From Microvirga lotononidis (GTDB lineage: Bacteria; Pseudomonadota; Alphaproteobacteria; Rhizobiales; Beijerinckiaceae): DNA of 64,000 nt. Positions 17,601 through 27,319 of this stretch are shown piece after piece. The stretch lies in contig NZ_CP141048.1 in NCBI RefSeq assembly GCF_034627025.1, positions 372,001-436,000 on the forward strand, written 5' to 3'. Position numbers and translations under genes: made by a program. A model generated the notes under the pieces. It saw only the letters and a list, made by a program, of their open reading frames with translations, was not told where the DNA came from and searched no databases. Positions within the stretch are counted from its first letter, which is position 1. The number at the start of each line of letters is the position of its first letter.

Positions 17601-19290
17601 GGCTGGCACCCCATCGCGGCTTGTTGCCTTCGATATTAATCGGATTAGACCTCGCGCCGAGAGCCTCGCCGCCGTAGGTCGCAACGCGCGGATCGTAGCA
17701 GGAGACCGCAGCTGTCTTCTTCTTGTCTTGATCGTCTTTTTGCAAGGCGTTCGCCTGGATCTCAGGCTTCTGTATGAATGTCGAAAAGGCAACGCCATGC
17801 GCGTCGCGCTCGTAAGCCGGCAGCCAGTCCGGCGTCAGCCGTTCAATCATCTTTTGCGGCCAATTCGCACTCTTGCCGGCAGGCACCCGAGGATCGCCGT
17901 AGCGGATCACGCGCGGCGACGCGCTGTACCACGCGACCTTGCCGTCCTCCGTGTCGATGCCAACATCAAGCCGGTTCGGTGCCGGTGCCGCGAGGTCTTC
18001 GGCGTATTCGACGTCCGATCCCGCGAAAGGAGGGAACGACTGCGGGTACAGGTCAACCAGCGCCAGCGGCCCGGTGGTCACCTTAGCCTTTCTATTGTTG
18101 CTGTTGGCTTGTATGTCTTCATCTATTGAGGTCACAGGCTCGATCGAGACCATGGTGAAACGGTGTTTGCCGTTCTCTTGGACGCCGATGCGCCGCACAC
18201 CGTGACGGACCGTGTCGCCTTTCGTCACCCGGGATGCCGGATAGAAATGTCCCTTGTCTCTTTCGGACTCAAAGGCGGTCCTCTTGAATGCAAAGGGCAC
18301 GTTGAAAATCACCTGCTCGAATGTTCCAACGCCGTTGGGAATATCGGCGCCGAAATCGATCAGGACATCGCGTGCAAAGCCGAACAGACGCAACAAGGCA
18401 GGCGACGACAGCAATTGTTGCAGCCGTCGCGTTGCGCCCGTTGATTGTTCGTGTTCAGATTCTTCAGCGGCCTTGGGCACCGGCACATTCTGAGCCAATT
18501 GGATGCCGTTCAAGGCAGCGTAGTGAAATGCGTGCATTCGATCGAAGATCGATAATAGGTCTTCATCGCCATGGCCAAGAGCCCGGCGTGCGATATCGTC
18601 CGGATTTAACGGCGCTGAGAAAGGATGGTCAGAAAGATCGGCTCCGGCCTCGTTGCCATGCAACCATGCACCAACATCGGGCGGGCCAAAGAGGATGCGC
18701 CGCGACGCATCGTCGAGCGAGTCGGGATTAGCCGACGCGAAGCGCACCAGTGGTTGCGGATCGCCGAGCCAGGGGCGCCCCATGGCGTTGAGTTTCTCCG
18801 ACGACGGCCGCAGGCCGGTGCGCTTATGAAGCGGGCTGTCGTCAGGCGCGATCATGGTGAGCGCGGCGCGCGCACGCTCCAGCGGCAGCAGCAGCCCGGC
18901 TTCGGCCACAGGCAGCGGCATATGCGCACGCAGCGGTGGCGAATGAACTCCTGTTTTGGTCCATACGCTAAACAGCTCCGCTGAGATTTTCGGCGAGCGC
19001 AGTAGGCTGCGCTGCCAGAGGTCCTCGATATCTTCGACTTCCTGCTCATTGGGTGTCTTCAATGGCGGCTTTGTCAACGTGGGCGGCGTTAGCCCCTTGA
19101 AGATGTCGCCGCTCAATTCAACCTTCGCGCCTGCGAGCAAGCTATCGATGAAGGGATGCGCCGCTGTCGGCCAATGGAACGGATCCCAGCCGCTCTTTCC
19201 GTTCGGATCGGGAAACACCAACAACACGGCACGCGCCTGACGCGGCCCACTCAGGCCGTTGGCCACCAACCGCAGAAGAGGACCTGTCAT
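14602..19290 (-). CDS. Giant uncharacterised protein, 1,562 residues
   Basis: I do not recognise a family. No signal peptide (start MTGPLLRLVANGLSG), no transmembrane segment, and no nucleotide-binding motif. It is rich in Pro, Asp, Arg and short beta-like segments throughout, with repeated DPR/GDPR-like turns (YGDPRVPAG, CYDPRVATYGG). A Cys cluster at about residues 890-910 (LCTAEGKECECKPEVECA) could bind metal or form disulphides. The ATG overlaps the stop of the 2,474-codon upstream gene (ATGA, 19287-19290), so the two products are made together and probably assemble. Secretion could be by piggy-back on the Tat-exported partner. Composition and codon use are close to the GC-rich backbone, so it is not a recent AT-rich import. 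Confidence 0.75.
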   Translation of the reverse strand: MTGPLLRLVANGLSGPRQARAVLLVFPDPNGKSGWDPFHWPTAAHPFIDSLLAGAKVELSGDIFKGLTPPTLTKPPLKTPNEQEVEDIEDLWQRSLLRSPKISAELFSVWTKTGVHSPPLRAHMPLPVAEAGLLLPLERARAALTMIAPDDSPLHKRTGLRPSSEKLNAMGRPWLGDPQPLVRFASANPDSLDDASRRILFGPPDVGAWLHGNEAGADLSDHPFSAPLNPDDIARRALGHGDEDLLSIFDRMHAFHYAALNGIQLAQNVPVPKAAEESEHEQSTGATRRLQQLLSSPALLRLFGFARDVLIDFGADIPNGVGTFEQVIFNVPFAFKRTAFESERDKGHFYPASRVTKGDTVRHGVRRIGVQENGKHRFTMVSIEPVTSIDEDIQANSNNRKAKVTTGPLALVDLYPQSFPPFAGSDVEYAEDLAAPAPNRLDVGIDTEDGKVAWYSASPRVIRYGDPRVPAGKSANWPQKMIERLTPDWLPAYERDAHGVAFSTFIQKPEIQANALQKDDQDKKKTAAVSCYDPRVATYGGEALGARSNPINIEGNKPRWGASPVWLSDSDLLLDQHVGVPDGDAGDLALRRFGWRYHFGIRRAFIGGAGITLDRARAIYEEDEDAAFPSASKNGSGFRYLRHDAITKPEVMLSPNVSVRPKPLDKLQTGQQMVLVSRKVKSGAEIRRTTRILVPQPVEPEFAAMHEAFDEVEGRGAVADQIAVPMPNTAAGDKGAPLATHAPRQGLRNLWLNHDDQHGTDKRSHRLKIGSGEIRATPYYPDPSACFIVLRLQHPHLDHWLGPPMAVRIRGDEVDERDFRWPDILPVMLELSAVTGTLGPQLSGGNIITENGQRFRHITASLAPGEAANLKVWFAPDAEDMLSWFDVIDRSVGLCTAEGKECECKPEVECAAGRLRLLGTLGVAMSAGLGSTDEERYRLAGLYHQRLLQEPNYLFADVADIKLVHTTDEPWTAAAFKGTPAVARPISLEEEPLNSFLATAGRASDWDDKVAEDNATAVIIGGEITFDQATTSSLSIEAQMLRPGDESLERAPPEVPAQFVPNEMTTIKYDKDTGKADFGKKVWTEILRIENIPMPEDGRAGPHDFRLEEVLAGRDPRMKGATVQYLAPLHHGQARQAQLRVVPTARHAAMISTKPARSSLQHPVTPAVWIPATIQPAAPDCKELIPCLAWEESSDIERGNVRAIKKRNTGFRLVLRRPWFSTGEGERVGVVLWPPPVLNLPFAKGQPPFNETEVPSDLALNMLTEEDLNPFGRLVSVWGGDPTKTAPRQRNAKHRFLSFKEFKLPKTAMLHPRVLMPIPASVSGQDKPTFVEVSVISFPVEFEEYATDAFVDIDIAPIMGVAEPLLRLGVVRLQINARHDTLPSLRGERSGIRCSPASVVEARLFPERVLSVSATAIGPEHGASEPRTSVSVVLSGPGSSSATGPSGTRVYIELKELIGDDEVAVASIKSGISQGDETRALTHAIAEGTGEKTDSVLYKHENGEDIWVASFILPGSIGSRTIVARAREVVLKKYALEDLRDPAELPRYFAEVKLSSTHPKQG

Positions 19291-22200
19291 CGGCGTTTTC
19301 TCCTACCAGCTGCGCGAACCTTGAAATCAAACCGGCGGCGATATGCACTCCAGTTCTCTAGCATGCCCGGCACATTGGCCGTTGCGACCGCGGCCGGGCT
19401 TTGCCCCAGTCCGGCCCACATGGTTTGCGGCTCGCCCGGCTGCTGCTCAAGCCAGGCTCGGTCGCCCATCCTGCTTCCAGCATTATGGCCGACGCCGACC
19501 CGGTAGGTTATCTCGGCCGGTCCGCAGGAGAACTTGAAGGTCAGCGTGGCTTCGCCTCTCATCTGCCCGCTGGTGCTGCGCAGGCTGACGACGAAACTGC
19601 CGGAGACGCCGAAACAGGCGACGTGGCCTTCAAAGGCGGCGATGAAAAAGCCGGCGAACTCGAAGCCGCCGAGATTCGACATGCGGAAGCCGACCATGAT
19701 GAAGGCCGCACCCTGCAGCGGGCCGAAGGAGATCGCCGCCGCGCCGCCCCATTGAAATCCCACGTCAAACCGCACGCCTGCCGTGTCCGGTCCGCTAACC
19801 AGGAAGAAATGCCCACGTCCGCCATAGGGCGCGCAGGTAATCAGGAAGGGAGCTTCCGGCGTAGCCAAGCTGATGCGCACCGCGCCAGAAGCGGAGTCGA
19901 AGGGGAGTTCGCAATGCGCATCGAAATTCAGACCCTGAATCGCCAAAGTGCCAAGCTGCGCAGCGCCGATATTGATCCGGTAGCCGGCCTGGACGCCCGG
20001 CCCTGCTTTTCGTTGCTCGACATAGGGGCCGTTTGGCTTGTCGCCGAGCCCGTCCGACGCATCGCCGCCTTGTGCCTGGAAGTAAACGGCAAGCGCCGTG
20101 AGGAAGGCGAGGCTCGCGCCGATGTCTACGCCTTCAATGTCTGCCGAGAATCGGGAGCCGCCATTAGCGCTATTGAATGTGAAAGGCTTGAATCTCAGGA
20201 TCACCGAGTCACTGAGAATGTTGACCTTGAAGCTGTCCAGTTTTCCATCGGCTGTGACCACAGGCGCGGTCGGCCTCAACAGATCGATCGTCGTCTTGGC
20301 CGACAGCTTTAACTCACTGGGCAGGATAAATTTCGCGACGCTTCCCGAGGCACCGATCGGGATCTCCTTGCCTCTTGGCAGCGGCAAGGTCCAGTCATAT
20401 TCAAGCGTTCGCCTCGTCGGCACGATATCGCCGAGCAAGTTGTTCAGTTGGGCGCGCAAGTCATCGAGATCAAGAATTTGAAGCTGCGCCGGCAGCGCCA
20501 TAGTGCGCGTGATGCGCGCGCCAAGGTCGGATATCAGCCGCATCAAGGCTGGTGCGCGTCGGCTCCAGGCCGTAAGAAGCGCTAGCGCAGCGTCCTTCTG
20601 CGAAGCGCCGGACAAGCCGCGCATGCATTGGATGACGACAGCCTCTAAGTCGAGACCATCACCGTTCGGCGTTGCCGTGCCGCAGATCGCGACCAGGCTT
20701 GAATCCTTGTCGACTTCGGCAATCTTGCGCAGCGCGCCACTCGGCAGCGTTACCTTGAAATCCTCGGATAGGTCCGCCTGCAACTTGTCTAGATCGTCGC
20801 GAAGCTTGTTGCGAGCGTCGAGAACGTCGCGGTATCCGCTGGCGAGAACCGCAATGATGCGCTTGAGTAAATCTTCTGCGGCTTGTCGGGCGGGCAGAGT
20901 AGCGCGCAGCATGCTTTGCATGACAGCTTGCTCCGCCAGCACTTTCAAACTGCTGAGCGTCTGCTTCGCTGCCTCGATCGCGTCGATGGCTTTGCGCAGT
21001 TCAGCGACTGTTTTGACTCTGTCGAGCGCCTCGATGAGCGTTTCGACTTCGCCTAACGGGGCCTGTAGCCGTTTCTCAAATGCGGCGGCAGTGACTTGTC
21101 CCAACAGCGGCGTTAATTGCTTGACGAAATCCTTTATGTCGGCTTCTTCGGGCTTGATCACGCGCAGCGCGGTAGCCAGCGCGGTCGCAAGCCGCGTGGC
21201 GGCGGCGTCGTTCAGCGAACCGAGCGCAGCGCCTTTGACGGCGTTGAACCAGTTCTGTAACGCATCAATGAAGGCCGTTCGGGCCGCGTCCAGCCTTTGT
21301 AGGCCACACGAAAAATCTCTCTGCGCGGCAGTCAGGTCGGCGACGGTGCAAGCAGCGTATTGCGCTTCGATAGCCGCGAGCGCGCTTAAAGCTTCGGCGA
21401 AGGCCGCATAGGCCTGCGCCAATTCCCTTGCGGTCTTAGAGACGTTTGGATCCGGCAGGTCGAGGCAGAGCTGCCAGAGCAACGTGCAGAGTGCGGCCGG
21501 CGCGTTTGGCCCCGGCGCCTGATTGGCGACGCAGAACCGAGGGTCCGCGCAGACGCTCTTGTCGAAGCGCTGGGCGACCAAAGCCTTGCGCAGCGCGATT
21601 GAACCATCGACCAATTGTGCGCAATCGGGAAGGCCTGTGCGACTCCACCAGAACGCCAGCTCGTCTTCGAGCGCCTTCGTCGGCACGTCGACGTTGAGCG
21701 CCCGTGCCCAGTCGCTGGGATCGCCGCGCAGGATGACCGCGGCGCGATACAACTGCGCGATAAAATCCGTCGCCGCGCTGCGCTTCTTCAGCGCTTCCAC
21801 AGCCGTTTTCAGTTTGTCGAGACTGGCTTTAATAGCGTCGGAGTGGTTATTCTTCTCCGCTTCCAGCCGTTGGACGACATTGTCGACCCAGCGGTCCCGC
21901 AATCCCTGCAGGTCGAGCGGCAGCGGTTCCTTGAAGGCGTGGGTGACGCTTTGCTCCAATAGGACGGTCAGAGGCCCGCGCAGCGCAGCGAGTTCTTCCA
22001 GCCGGTCCAGCGCGGCGAGCCCCGCGCCGATTGGCAGCAGCAGTTCGGCCAGACGAGCGATCGGTACAGTGAGGAGCAACTGGCGTATCGGCAGCTCAAT
22101 CTGTCTCTCGATCTCGGCGAGCCAGTTCGTCTTCAGCTTTTCGAGTCTGCCGTCGACGATGGACGTAAGTATGGCCAAAGGCGCGGAGGCTAGGCGATCG

Positions 22201-25200
22201 ACCTCGTCGATCAGATTGCGCGTGGCCGACACCGCGGCGGCGACGTCGTTGGGCGCACATGCTTTTGCGACACGTTCCAGCGCCGCTTTTTCATCCGAAA
22301 TGCGTTCCGAGAGCGACGTGAGCGCCTTTCGCGCCTCTTCCGGCAATTGTTTCAGCTGAACCTCGACGGCCTCAACCGCGGACAGAGCGCCTTTCGCGCC
22401 GCCTTTCAGGACGTCGCAGGAAAAATCGAGTGTGTCTTTCAGGAGCGGCGGCAACTTCGTGTTGGCGACCGCGACCTTGACCAATTCATTCAGACGGACG
22501 ATTCCGAGGACCTTGGCATTTTCGTCGAAAAAGCCGTCGCCAAATGTCGGTGCCGTATCATTCCCCTTTATTGCATCCCACTTCGCAGAGCCGCCGATCG
22601 GCCCGTCGCGACCGATCGCGCGGATGAAGTTGCTGGGCCGCCCGACGCCGCCAGAGCGATCGCCATTGGCGCCCATGTCGAGGGAAGGCGGTTCATTCGC
22701 GGTGGTGACCAGAAAGGCCTGTTTGGCCAGATTGGCGTCTGGCTTTGGACGAATGTTTTCCGCCGCTCCGCTCGGGTTCTCCTTTCGCTCTTTCTCTTGC
22801 TTCTCCTCGTCAGCCCGCTTCACGAAACCCTTTTCGATGTAGCCGGGGAAGTACTTAACCTCCATCGGCGCCGGCGGATTGCCGCTGAACCGCGCCACTG
22901 TGTCGTGACAGACCACGGCGCTAGCAAGCCGCGGAAATACGGGAGGCTGGTCGACGCTCTCCATCGCCGAATTCATGAGGAAATCGCTGGGGTCGTGCTC
23001 GAGCGCCTCGTCAAGCGTGGCGCGCAGTGAGTCGGCGCTCACACGCCATTCGAGCGTTTCCAGCGTGGCGTCACCGGGCTTCTGTTCATTCGCGTAGCGG
23101 CGCCGGACGCCGCCATGCTTGAGCAGCTTAAGATGAGGGCCAACTTCCGCGTCATTGTTGTAGTGACGGCGCAAAGCGCGCATGGTCGGCGGGTCGTGTG
23201 CGGCGGCGTTGTCGACGAAAATCATCGGCATGGCGACCAGTTCCGGCCGCCCGTCGATCTTCATGCGAAACTGGATGTTGCCGGCTTCCCCCGGCGCGCT
23301 GCGCGGCCAGAACACCATGCCGACGCGGAGCGGATGGTCGAGACGCCCGCTGCCCTGTGTGCTCCATTTTTGTTCTTGGGGACGTTCTGTCTGCGCTCGC
23401 GTCGGATCGACGATGTCCGGCGTTTTGCTCATGTCGAGGGTCATGGAACTTGCCGGCCAGCAATTGCCGCCGAACGGTTGGCCGACCGCCGGGAATAGCT
23501 TGGTCGGGTCGGATATCTGGATGTATAGACGCTGCCGGAGGAAGCCGATCGGCAAGGTGTTTTCGCCTTGCCACGGCTCAAAGACACGTTCGGTTACTTT
23601 AACAAGCGTGGCCCGGAAACCTATCGGGTACAGGAAGCCCTTATAGACAACTTCTGTCGTGACATCGCGGCCGAAGGCGATTAGGCTGCGCCAACGTTCG
23701 ATGCTGAAGGCGTCGAACAGGTTCTTATCCGACATGTTGCGCACCGACGCAGGCGGCACGAATGTCGCATCGAGGTCGAGCGAAGCGCCGACCGGGGAGA
23801 GCGTCAGTAAGCGATGGCGCATCGGGCGGGGTATGTAAATCGCCTGTTCTTTCTCGTCGTTCTCCCGCAAGCCTTCCTTCCCGCGCGATCCTTTCTCCAG
23901 TCGATACACCGTCGGCGGCGCGATCTGGCTTGTCTGCTCGGATCCTTCATTCGGCGACTGCCGCGCGATCACCGGCAGACCGTAGATGCTGCTCAGCGCA
24001 ACGATCTGGTGCCTGTCGTAGCGGTTGAGCGGCGACAGAAACGCGTCCGGCTTTTCCAGTCTCGCGCGGGCGCTGTCCCGCAACGCCGGATCGAACACAT
24101 CGGCCTCAAAATCTGGCGAGCCGACGGCGCGAAGCGAAAAACGCTCACCGGGCTTCTCACGCAGTTCCGCTTGCCAGATCGGCACGCGAGAGACGCGCTT
24201 GGGCCAAGACGGCAGGATGTTCACGTCTCTGGCGGGCGACAGGAACAGCTTAGCCGGCAGTTCGATCTGGGTTTCAAACGGGTTCGGGGTAAGGCGCGCC
24301 TGCTCGATGATTTGATCGAACCGCTCCTTGATCACCGTGCTAGGGTTGATCTTCTGCGACATGAGCGCATCGATGAGCTTTGCCTCTTCGCTGACATTAG
24401 CTGCCATGCCCGGATGTTGCCCGGCGCCGAAGCGGTTCGCGCGTTGTGTCACCTTCAGGTCGTAGTTTTTCCATGCCAGCAGAGTCTCGAGAGAATAAGG
24501 CCGGGCGCTCACCTCCCTGGCTTCGCCAGGTTTTTCGCCGCGATCGTTAGCGACGTCGAACACAAGCCGCGTTGGCCCCGCTGCCAGCGCTTGAACCGGC
24601 AAAAGTGGATACTTGTCTTCCTTGTAGGCCGCCTGCAAGGCCGCCTCGCTGGGCGAAGGGTCAGGAAATCCGCCGGCTGCGATCACCACCGCAAGCATTT
24701 CGCCGAGTTCGGCATTCAGATTTTTTCTCCCAATCGTGGGCGGCGGCGCCGCGGCTGGGAATTCTTTCGGCCAATCGTTTAGCCAGTCTCTCGCATAGAA
24801 AAGAACCGTGCCGTTGGTTCGCGCCAGATATTCCGTTTGGATGATGTTGTGGTCGTCGCTGCGCTTCCTCGCCTCGGTCAGAAGTTCCTGGAGGGCTGTA
24901 TTCGCCTCGCCGAGGGTCCAGGGCACTGAGAGGTTTCCCCGCGCCCGCTGGAGAATATCGGCGACGAGGATAGCGCCGAGCCCCAGTTTGACTTCGCGCA
25001 GCACTGGCAGCGATTCATCACGGATGGCATTGGCTACTAAAGTCGCCACCCTGCGGCTGCGCAGGGAGAACAAGCCCTCACGGCCGACATATATGGCTTC
25101 TACATCGCGGACGTGTTGCGGCGGAAGTGGCAGGTCCTTAACTTCATCTTTCGGGCCAACCGACCTATATGTTTCTTCGTACCTTTTTGCGAAAATGCTG

Positions 25201-26711
25201 AATGCAGAAAAGTCCGCGATTCGCTTCTCAAGTTGCTCGCGGATCGAGCCCCGGCCTTTCACGCTGAACAGAAGCGGCAATTCATCCGGCAACAGAGGAG
25301 CTCCGGGCAAAACCGGCAATTGACGGAAAAAGCTTTTTTCCATCAGGTGCTGCGATGGCAGTTCCACCTTCAACAGCTGTTCCTTCGGATCGGCGGTCAG
25401 GAGCCATAAGCCGTCGCTGCCCCGCTTCAATGCCAGGCCGCGGAATGTGAACTTGCCATGAAACATGTCGGCTTCGCGCACGACAAGCAGGCTGGCCTGA
25501 TCGAGCTTGATAGCAAATCCGGTCTTGCTGCCGGGAATAAGAGACACCCAGCTTCCAGATTTAAGGTCTGCTGATGCGATCTGTTTTGCGTCGTAAAGGA
25601 GCCTGATGCGCTCTCCCGCCGCGGTGAAGTCGAGCCGCGCCAGATCGGCATAACCTGGATACGATTTGCCGAGAGGCAGACGATGCGCGACGTGCTTGAG
25701 AGTGGCGGCGGCGTTGAAGTATTCCAGCTTGCCGAACTGCCCGGACGATTGAATGTCCGAGAGGCCGGTGCCAACGACTCCCATACGGCCATGCGGCGTT
25801 TCGATGAGTTGTTCGTGTTCGGGCAGCCGCCAGTCGGCGCTCCAGCGCCAGCCCCCGCCACGCAGGTTCTTGGAAAAAGTGATCTTGCATTCACTGTGGC
25901 CGGCGAAATTGACCTGTCCGACCTGGAATGTGCCCGCGCCCTTGAAGGTTAAATTGTCATTTCGGCCATAAAAGAAAGTGCTCATGCTGGCGGGTCGGAC
26001 CGAACACTCCTTTGTAAGACTGATGATGTCGGTCGGTCCGAACTCCATCCTTGCGTAGGCAGTCCCGTCATCGGTGCGCGGCAGCAGATAGAGCGTCCCT
26101 TGACTCTTGAATCCACCAAGACCCCCGAATAAGAATGTGCCGGTCGCTCTTGGCCGCAGCGCGCGGTCCAATTCGAATTTGGCATTGGCCCATATATGGG
26201 GCTGAAGATGTGCGGCGCGGACAAGCGCGGTGCCGGATGTTGGCGCGGACAAGTGTGGCCCTGATAAGGGGAAAGGAGCAGCCGATTTGGCTGATAACTT
26301 TCCCGCCGCAAAGGACATGGCGCACTGCCAGCCTTTTTGATCCCGCACGAATGCCAACTCGAGAGACGCTGTCTCGCCAAGCAACCTAGCCTTTTTCAGA
26401 ACGACGGCTGTGACCTCACCGCGTGTTTCGATTTTTGCCGTTGCGTCCGGTCCCCAATGCGCTCTTGTCTGCGCTCCGCTGACGCGCCAAACCTCGCGGA
26501 AATTGATGCTAACGACGAACCCACCGTCTCTGGTGCCGGTGACCGCCAGTGCACCCGACTCAGCGGAAGCACGCTCGGCAACGAGCGTCGCTCCCAGCCC
26601 GGCGAGCACTTTACGTCGGGTAAGCTCCATCGCCTCGCCCCTGTCGTTAGTAAAGCCCAGCGTTATCCGCGCCCGCGGTTTTGCCAGGCGCGGAACGGAT
26701 ATCTGTGACAT
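19287..26711 (-). CDS. Giant uncharacterised protein with twin-arginine signal, about 2,450 residues
   Basis: Open from 26711 (2,474 codons); an internal ATG at codon 28 (26630) begins MELTRRKVLAGLGATL, a typical Tat signal (TRRKVL plus hydrophobic stretch, then an Ala-rich cleavage region). I see three zones: a beta-rich N-terminal part (about 50-1,400), a long all-helical coiled-coil zone (about 1,410-2,095, many heptads such as LDKLKTAVEALKKR), and a C-terminal Gly- and Phe-rich beta domain of ~350 residues (FGPLQGAAFIMVGFRMSNLG and similar alternating hydrophobic strands) ending in a basic tail AAGRRKRR. No known family recognised; a loose resemblance to DUF6603-type C-terminal regions is speculative. 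First gene of a three-gene operon. A structural, envelope or extracellular assembly is my inference. Confidence 0.75.
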   Translation of the reverse strand: MSQISVPRLAKPRARITLGFTNDRGEAMELTRRKVLAGLGATLVAERASAESGALAVTGTRDGGFVVSINFREVWRVSGAQTRAHWGPDATAKIETRGEVTAVVLKKARLLGETASLELAFVRDQKGWQCAMSFAAGKLSAKSAAPFPLSGPHLSAPTSGTALVRAAHLQPHIWANAKFELDRALRPRATGTFLFGGLGGFKSQGTLYLLPRTDDGTAYARMEFGPTDIISLTKECSVRPASMSTFFYGRNDNLTFKGAGTFQVGQVNFAGHSECKITFSKNLRGGGWRWSADWRLPEHEQLIETPHGRMGVVGTGLSDIQSSGQFGKLEYFNAAATLKHVAHRLPLGKSYPGYADLARLDFTAAGERIRLLYDAKQIASADLKSGSWVSLIPGSKTGFAIKLDQASLLVVREADMFHGKFTFRGLALKRGSDGLWLLTADPKEQLLKVELPSQHLMEKSFFRQLPVLPGAPLLPDELPLLFSVKGRGSIREQLEKRIADFSAFSIFAKRYEETYRSVGPKDEVKDLPLPPQHVRDVEAIYVGREGLFSLRSRRVATLVANAIRDESLPVLREVKLGLGAILVADILQRARGNLSVPWTLGEANTALQELLTEARKRSDDHNIIQTEYLARTNGTVLFYARDWLNDWPKEFPAAAPPPTIGRKNLNAELGEMLAVVIAAGGFPDPSPSEAALQAAYKEDKYPLLPVQALAAGPTRLVFDVANDRGEKPGEAREVSARPYSLETLLAWKNYDLKVTQRANRFGAGQHPGMAANVSEEAKLIDALMSQKINPSTVIKERFDQIIEQARLTPNPFETQIELPAKLFLSPARDVNILPSWPKRVSRVPIWQAELREKPGERFSLRAVGSPDFEADVFDPALRDSARARLEKPDAFLSPLNRYDRHQIVALSSIYGLPVIARQSPNEGSEQTSQIAPPTVYRLEKGSRGKEGLRENDEKEQAIYIPRPMRHRLLTLSPVGASLDLDATFVPPASVRNMSDKNLFDAFSIERWRSLIAFGRDVTTEVVYKGFLYPIGFRATLVKVTERVFEPWQGENTLPIGFLRQRLYIQISDPTKLFPAVGQPFGGNCWPASSMTLDMSKTPDIVDPTRAQTERPQEQKWSTQGSGRLDHPLRVGMVFWPRSAPGEAGNIQFRMKIDGRPELVAMPMIFVDNAAAHDPPTMRALRRHYNNDAEVGPHLKLLKHGGVRRRYANEQKPGDATLETLEWRVSADSLRATLDEALEHDPSDFLMNSAMESVDQPPVFPRLASAVVCHDTVARFSGNPPAPMEVKYFPGYIEKGFVKRADEEKQEKERKENPSGAAENIRPKPDANLAKQAFLVTTANEPPSLDMGANGDRSGGVGRPSNFIRAIGRDGPIGGSAKWDAIKGNDTAPTFGDGFFDENAKVLGIVRLNELVKVAVANTKLPPLLKDTLDFSCDVLKGGAKGALSAVEAVEVQLKQLPEEARKALTSLSERISDEKAALERVAKACAPNDVAAAVSATRNLIDEVDRLASAPLAILTSIVDGRLEKLKTNWLAEIERQIELPIRQLLLTVPIARLAELLLPIGAGLAALDRLEELAALRGPLTVLLEQSVTHAFKEPLPLDLQGLRDRWVDNVVQRLEAEKNNHSDAIKASLDKLKTAVEALKKRSAATDFIAQLYRAAVILRGDPSDWARALNVDVPTKALEDELAFWWSRTGLPDCAQLVDGSIALRKALVAQRFDKSVCADPRFCVANQAPGPNAPAALCTLLWQLCLDLPDPNVSKTARELAQAYAAFAEALSALAAIEAQYAACTVADLTAAQRDFSCGLQRLDAARTAFIDALQNWFNAVKGAALGSLNDAAATRLATALATALRVIKPEEADIKDFVKQLTPLLGQVTAAAFEKRLQAPLGEVETLIEALDRVKTVAELRKAIDAIEAAKQTLSSLKVLAEQAVMQSMLRATLPARQAAEDLLKRIIAVLASGYRDVLDARNKLRDDLDKLQADLSEDFKVTLPSGALRKIAEVDKDSSLVAICGTATPNGDGLDLEAVVIQCMRGLSGASQKDAALALLTAWSRRAPALMRLISDLGARITRTMALPAQLQILDLDDLRAQLNNLLGDIVPTRRTLEYDWTLPLPRGKEIPIGASGSVAKFILPSELKLSAKTTIDLLRPTAPVVTADGKLDSFKVNILSDSVILRFKPFTFNSANGGSRFSADIEGVDIGASLAFLTALAVYFQAQGGDASDGLGDKPNGPYVEQRKAGPGVQAGYRINIGAAQLGTLAIQGLNFDAHCELPFDSASGAVRISLATPEAPFLITCAPYGGRGHFFLVSGPDTAGVRFDVGFQWGGAAAISFGPLQGAAFIMVGFRMSNLGGFEFAGFFIAAFEGHVACFGVSGSFVVSLRSTSGQMRGEATLTFKFSCGPAEITYRVGVGHNAGSRMGDRAWLEQQPGEPQTMWAGLGQSPAAVATANVPGMLENWSAYRRRFDFKVRAAGRRKRR

Positions 26712-27007
26712 GTCAGACGCTGGTAATCAAAAGTATTGCTAGGATCGTCACAGAGTGTAGCGTCTTCGCTGCCGGACAGAAAAGGCGCAGCCTTGTTTGG
26801 TGGTAAACTAATTCTCTGTTTCTACTCCTGTCAGCAAATCTTTAGGGGTATAACTTTCTGAGTCTAGAAGAGTGGCTGTATGTGATAGACTATACTTTAG
26901 CATCGCAATGCTCGATTTACATTCCGATGGACCGCCGTTAATATGGCACATTAAGGACCGTTAAAGCTTCTTACAGAGGAGCAGCGTCCCTGATCGGACT
27001 TATCTTT

Positions 27008-27319
27008 ATGGGGGCGCCCGTGATTCTGCTCCGTACTTTCATGGTCGTAGCTAGCATCTCGATTTACAGTGCAGCATTGTCCCAAGGCATTCAAACGTGT
27101 GGTGATCTGGGAATGGATAACCGACCAAATTGGTGTGCTCGTCCGACCGGTACTGGGAGTATAGTTCAGGGAAAATCTGAATGCCGAAAAATAACAGATA
27201 CTCGCTACCTCTACGTGCATTGCTCTGGATCAACCAGAGAGATCACTGGCAGCAATCCCTGTTGCATTCAAAGCTCGCAATGTCTTGGAGCTTTTTACGT
27301 GGCCGAGTGCGTGCCCTGA
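27008..27319 (+). CDS. Small secreted eight-cysteine protein
   Basis: 103 residues. A signal peptide (basic start then VVASISIYSAALSQG) precedes a mature part of ~75 residues with eight Cys: singles after QT, NW, SE, VH, a CC pair after NP, then SQC and AEC near the end. This even number in a small secreted protein suggests a disulphide-locked fold. No family recognised. The ATG has no good ribosome binding site; GAGGAG at 26976 is too far. It is transcribed divergently from the giant-protein operon, in an AT-rich stretch unlike the flanks. Confidence 0.45.
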   Translation: MGAPVILLRTFMVVASISIYSAALSQGIQTCGDLGMDNRPNWCARPTGTGSIVQGKSECRKITDTRYLYVHCSGSTREITGSNPCCIQSSQCLGAFYVAECVP

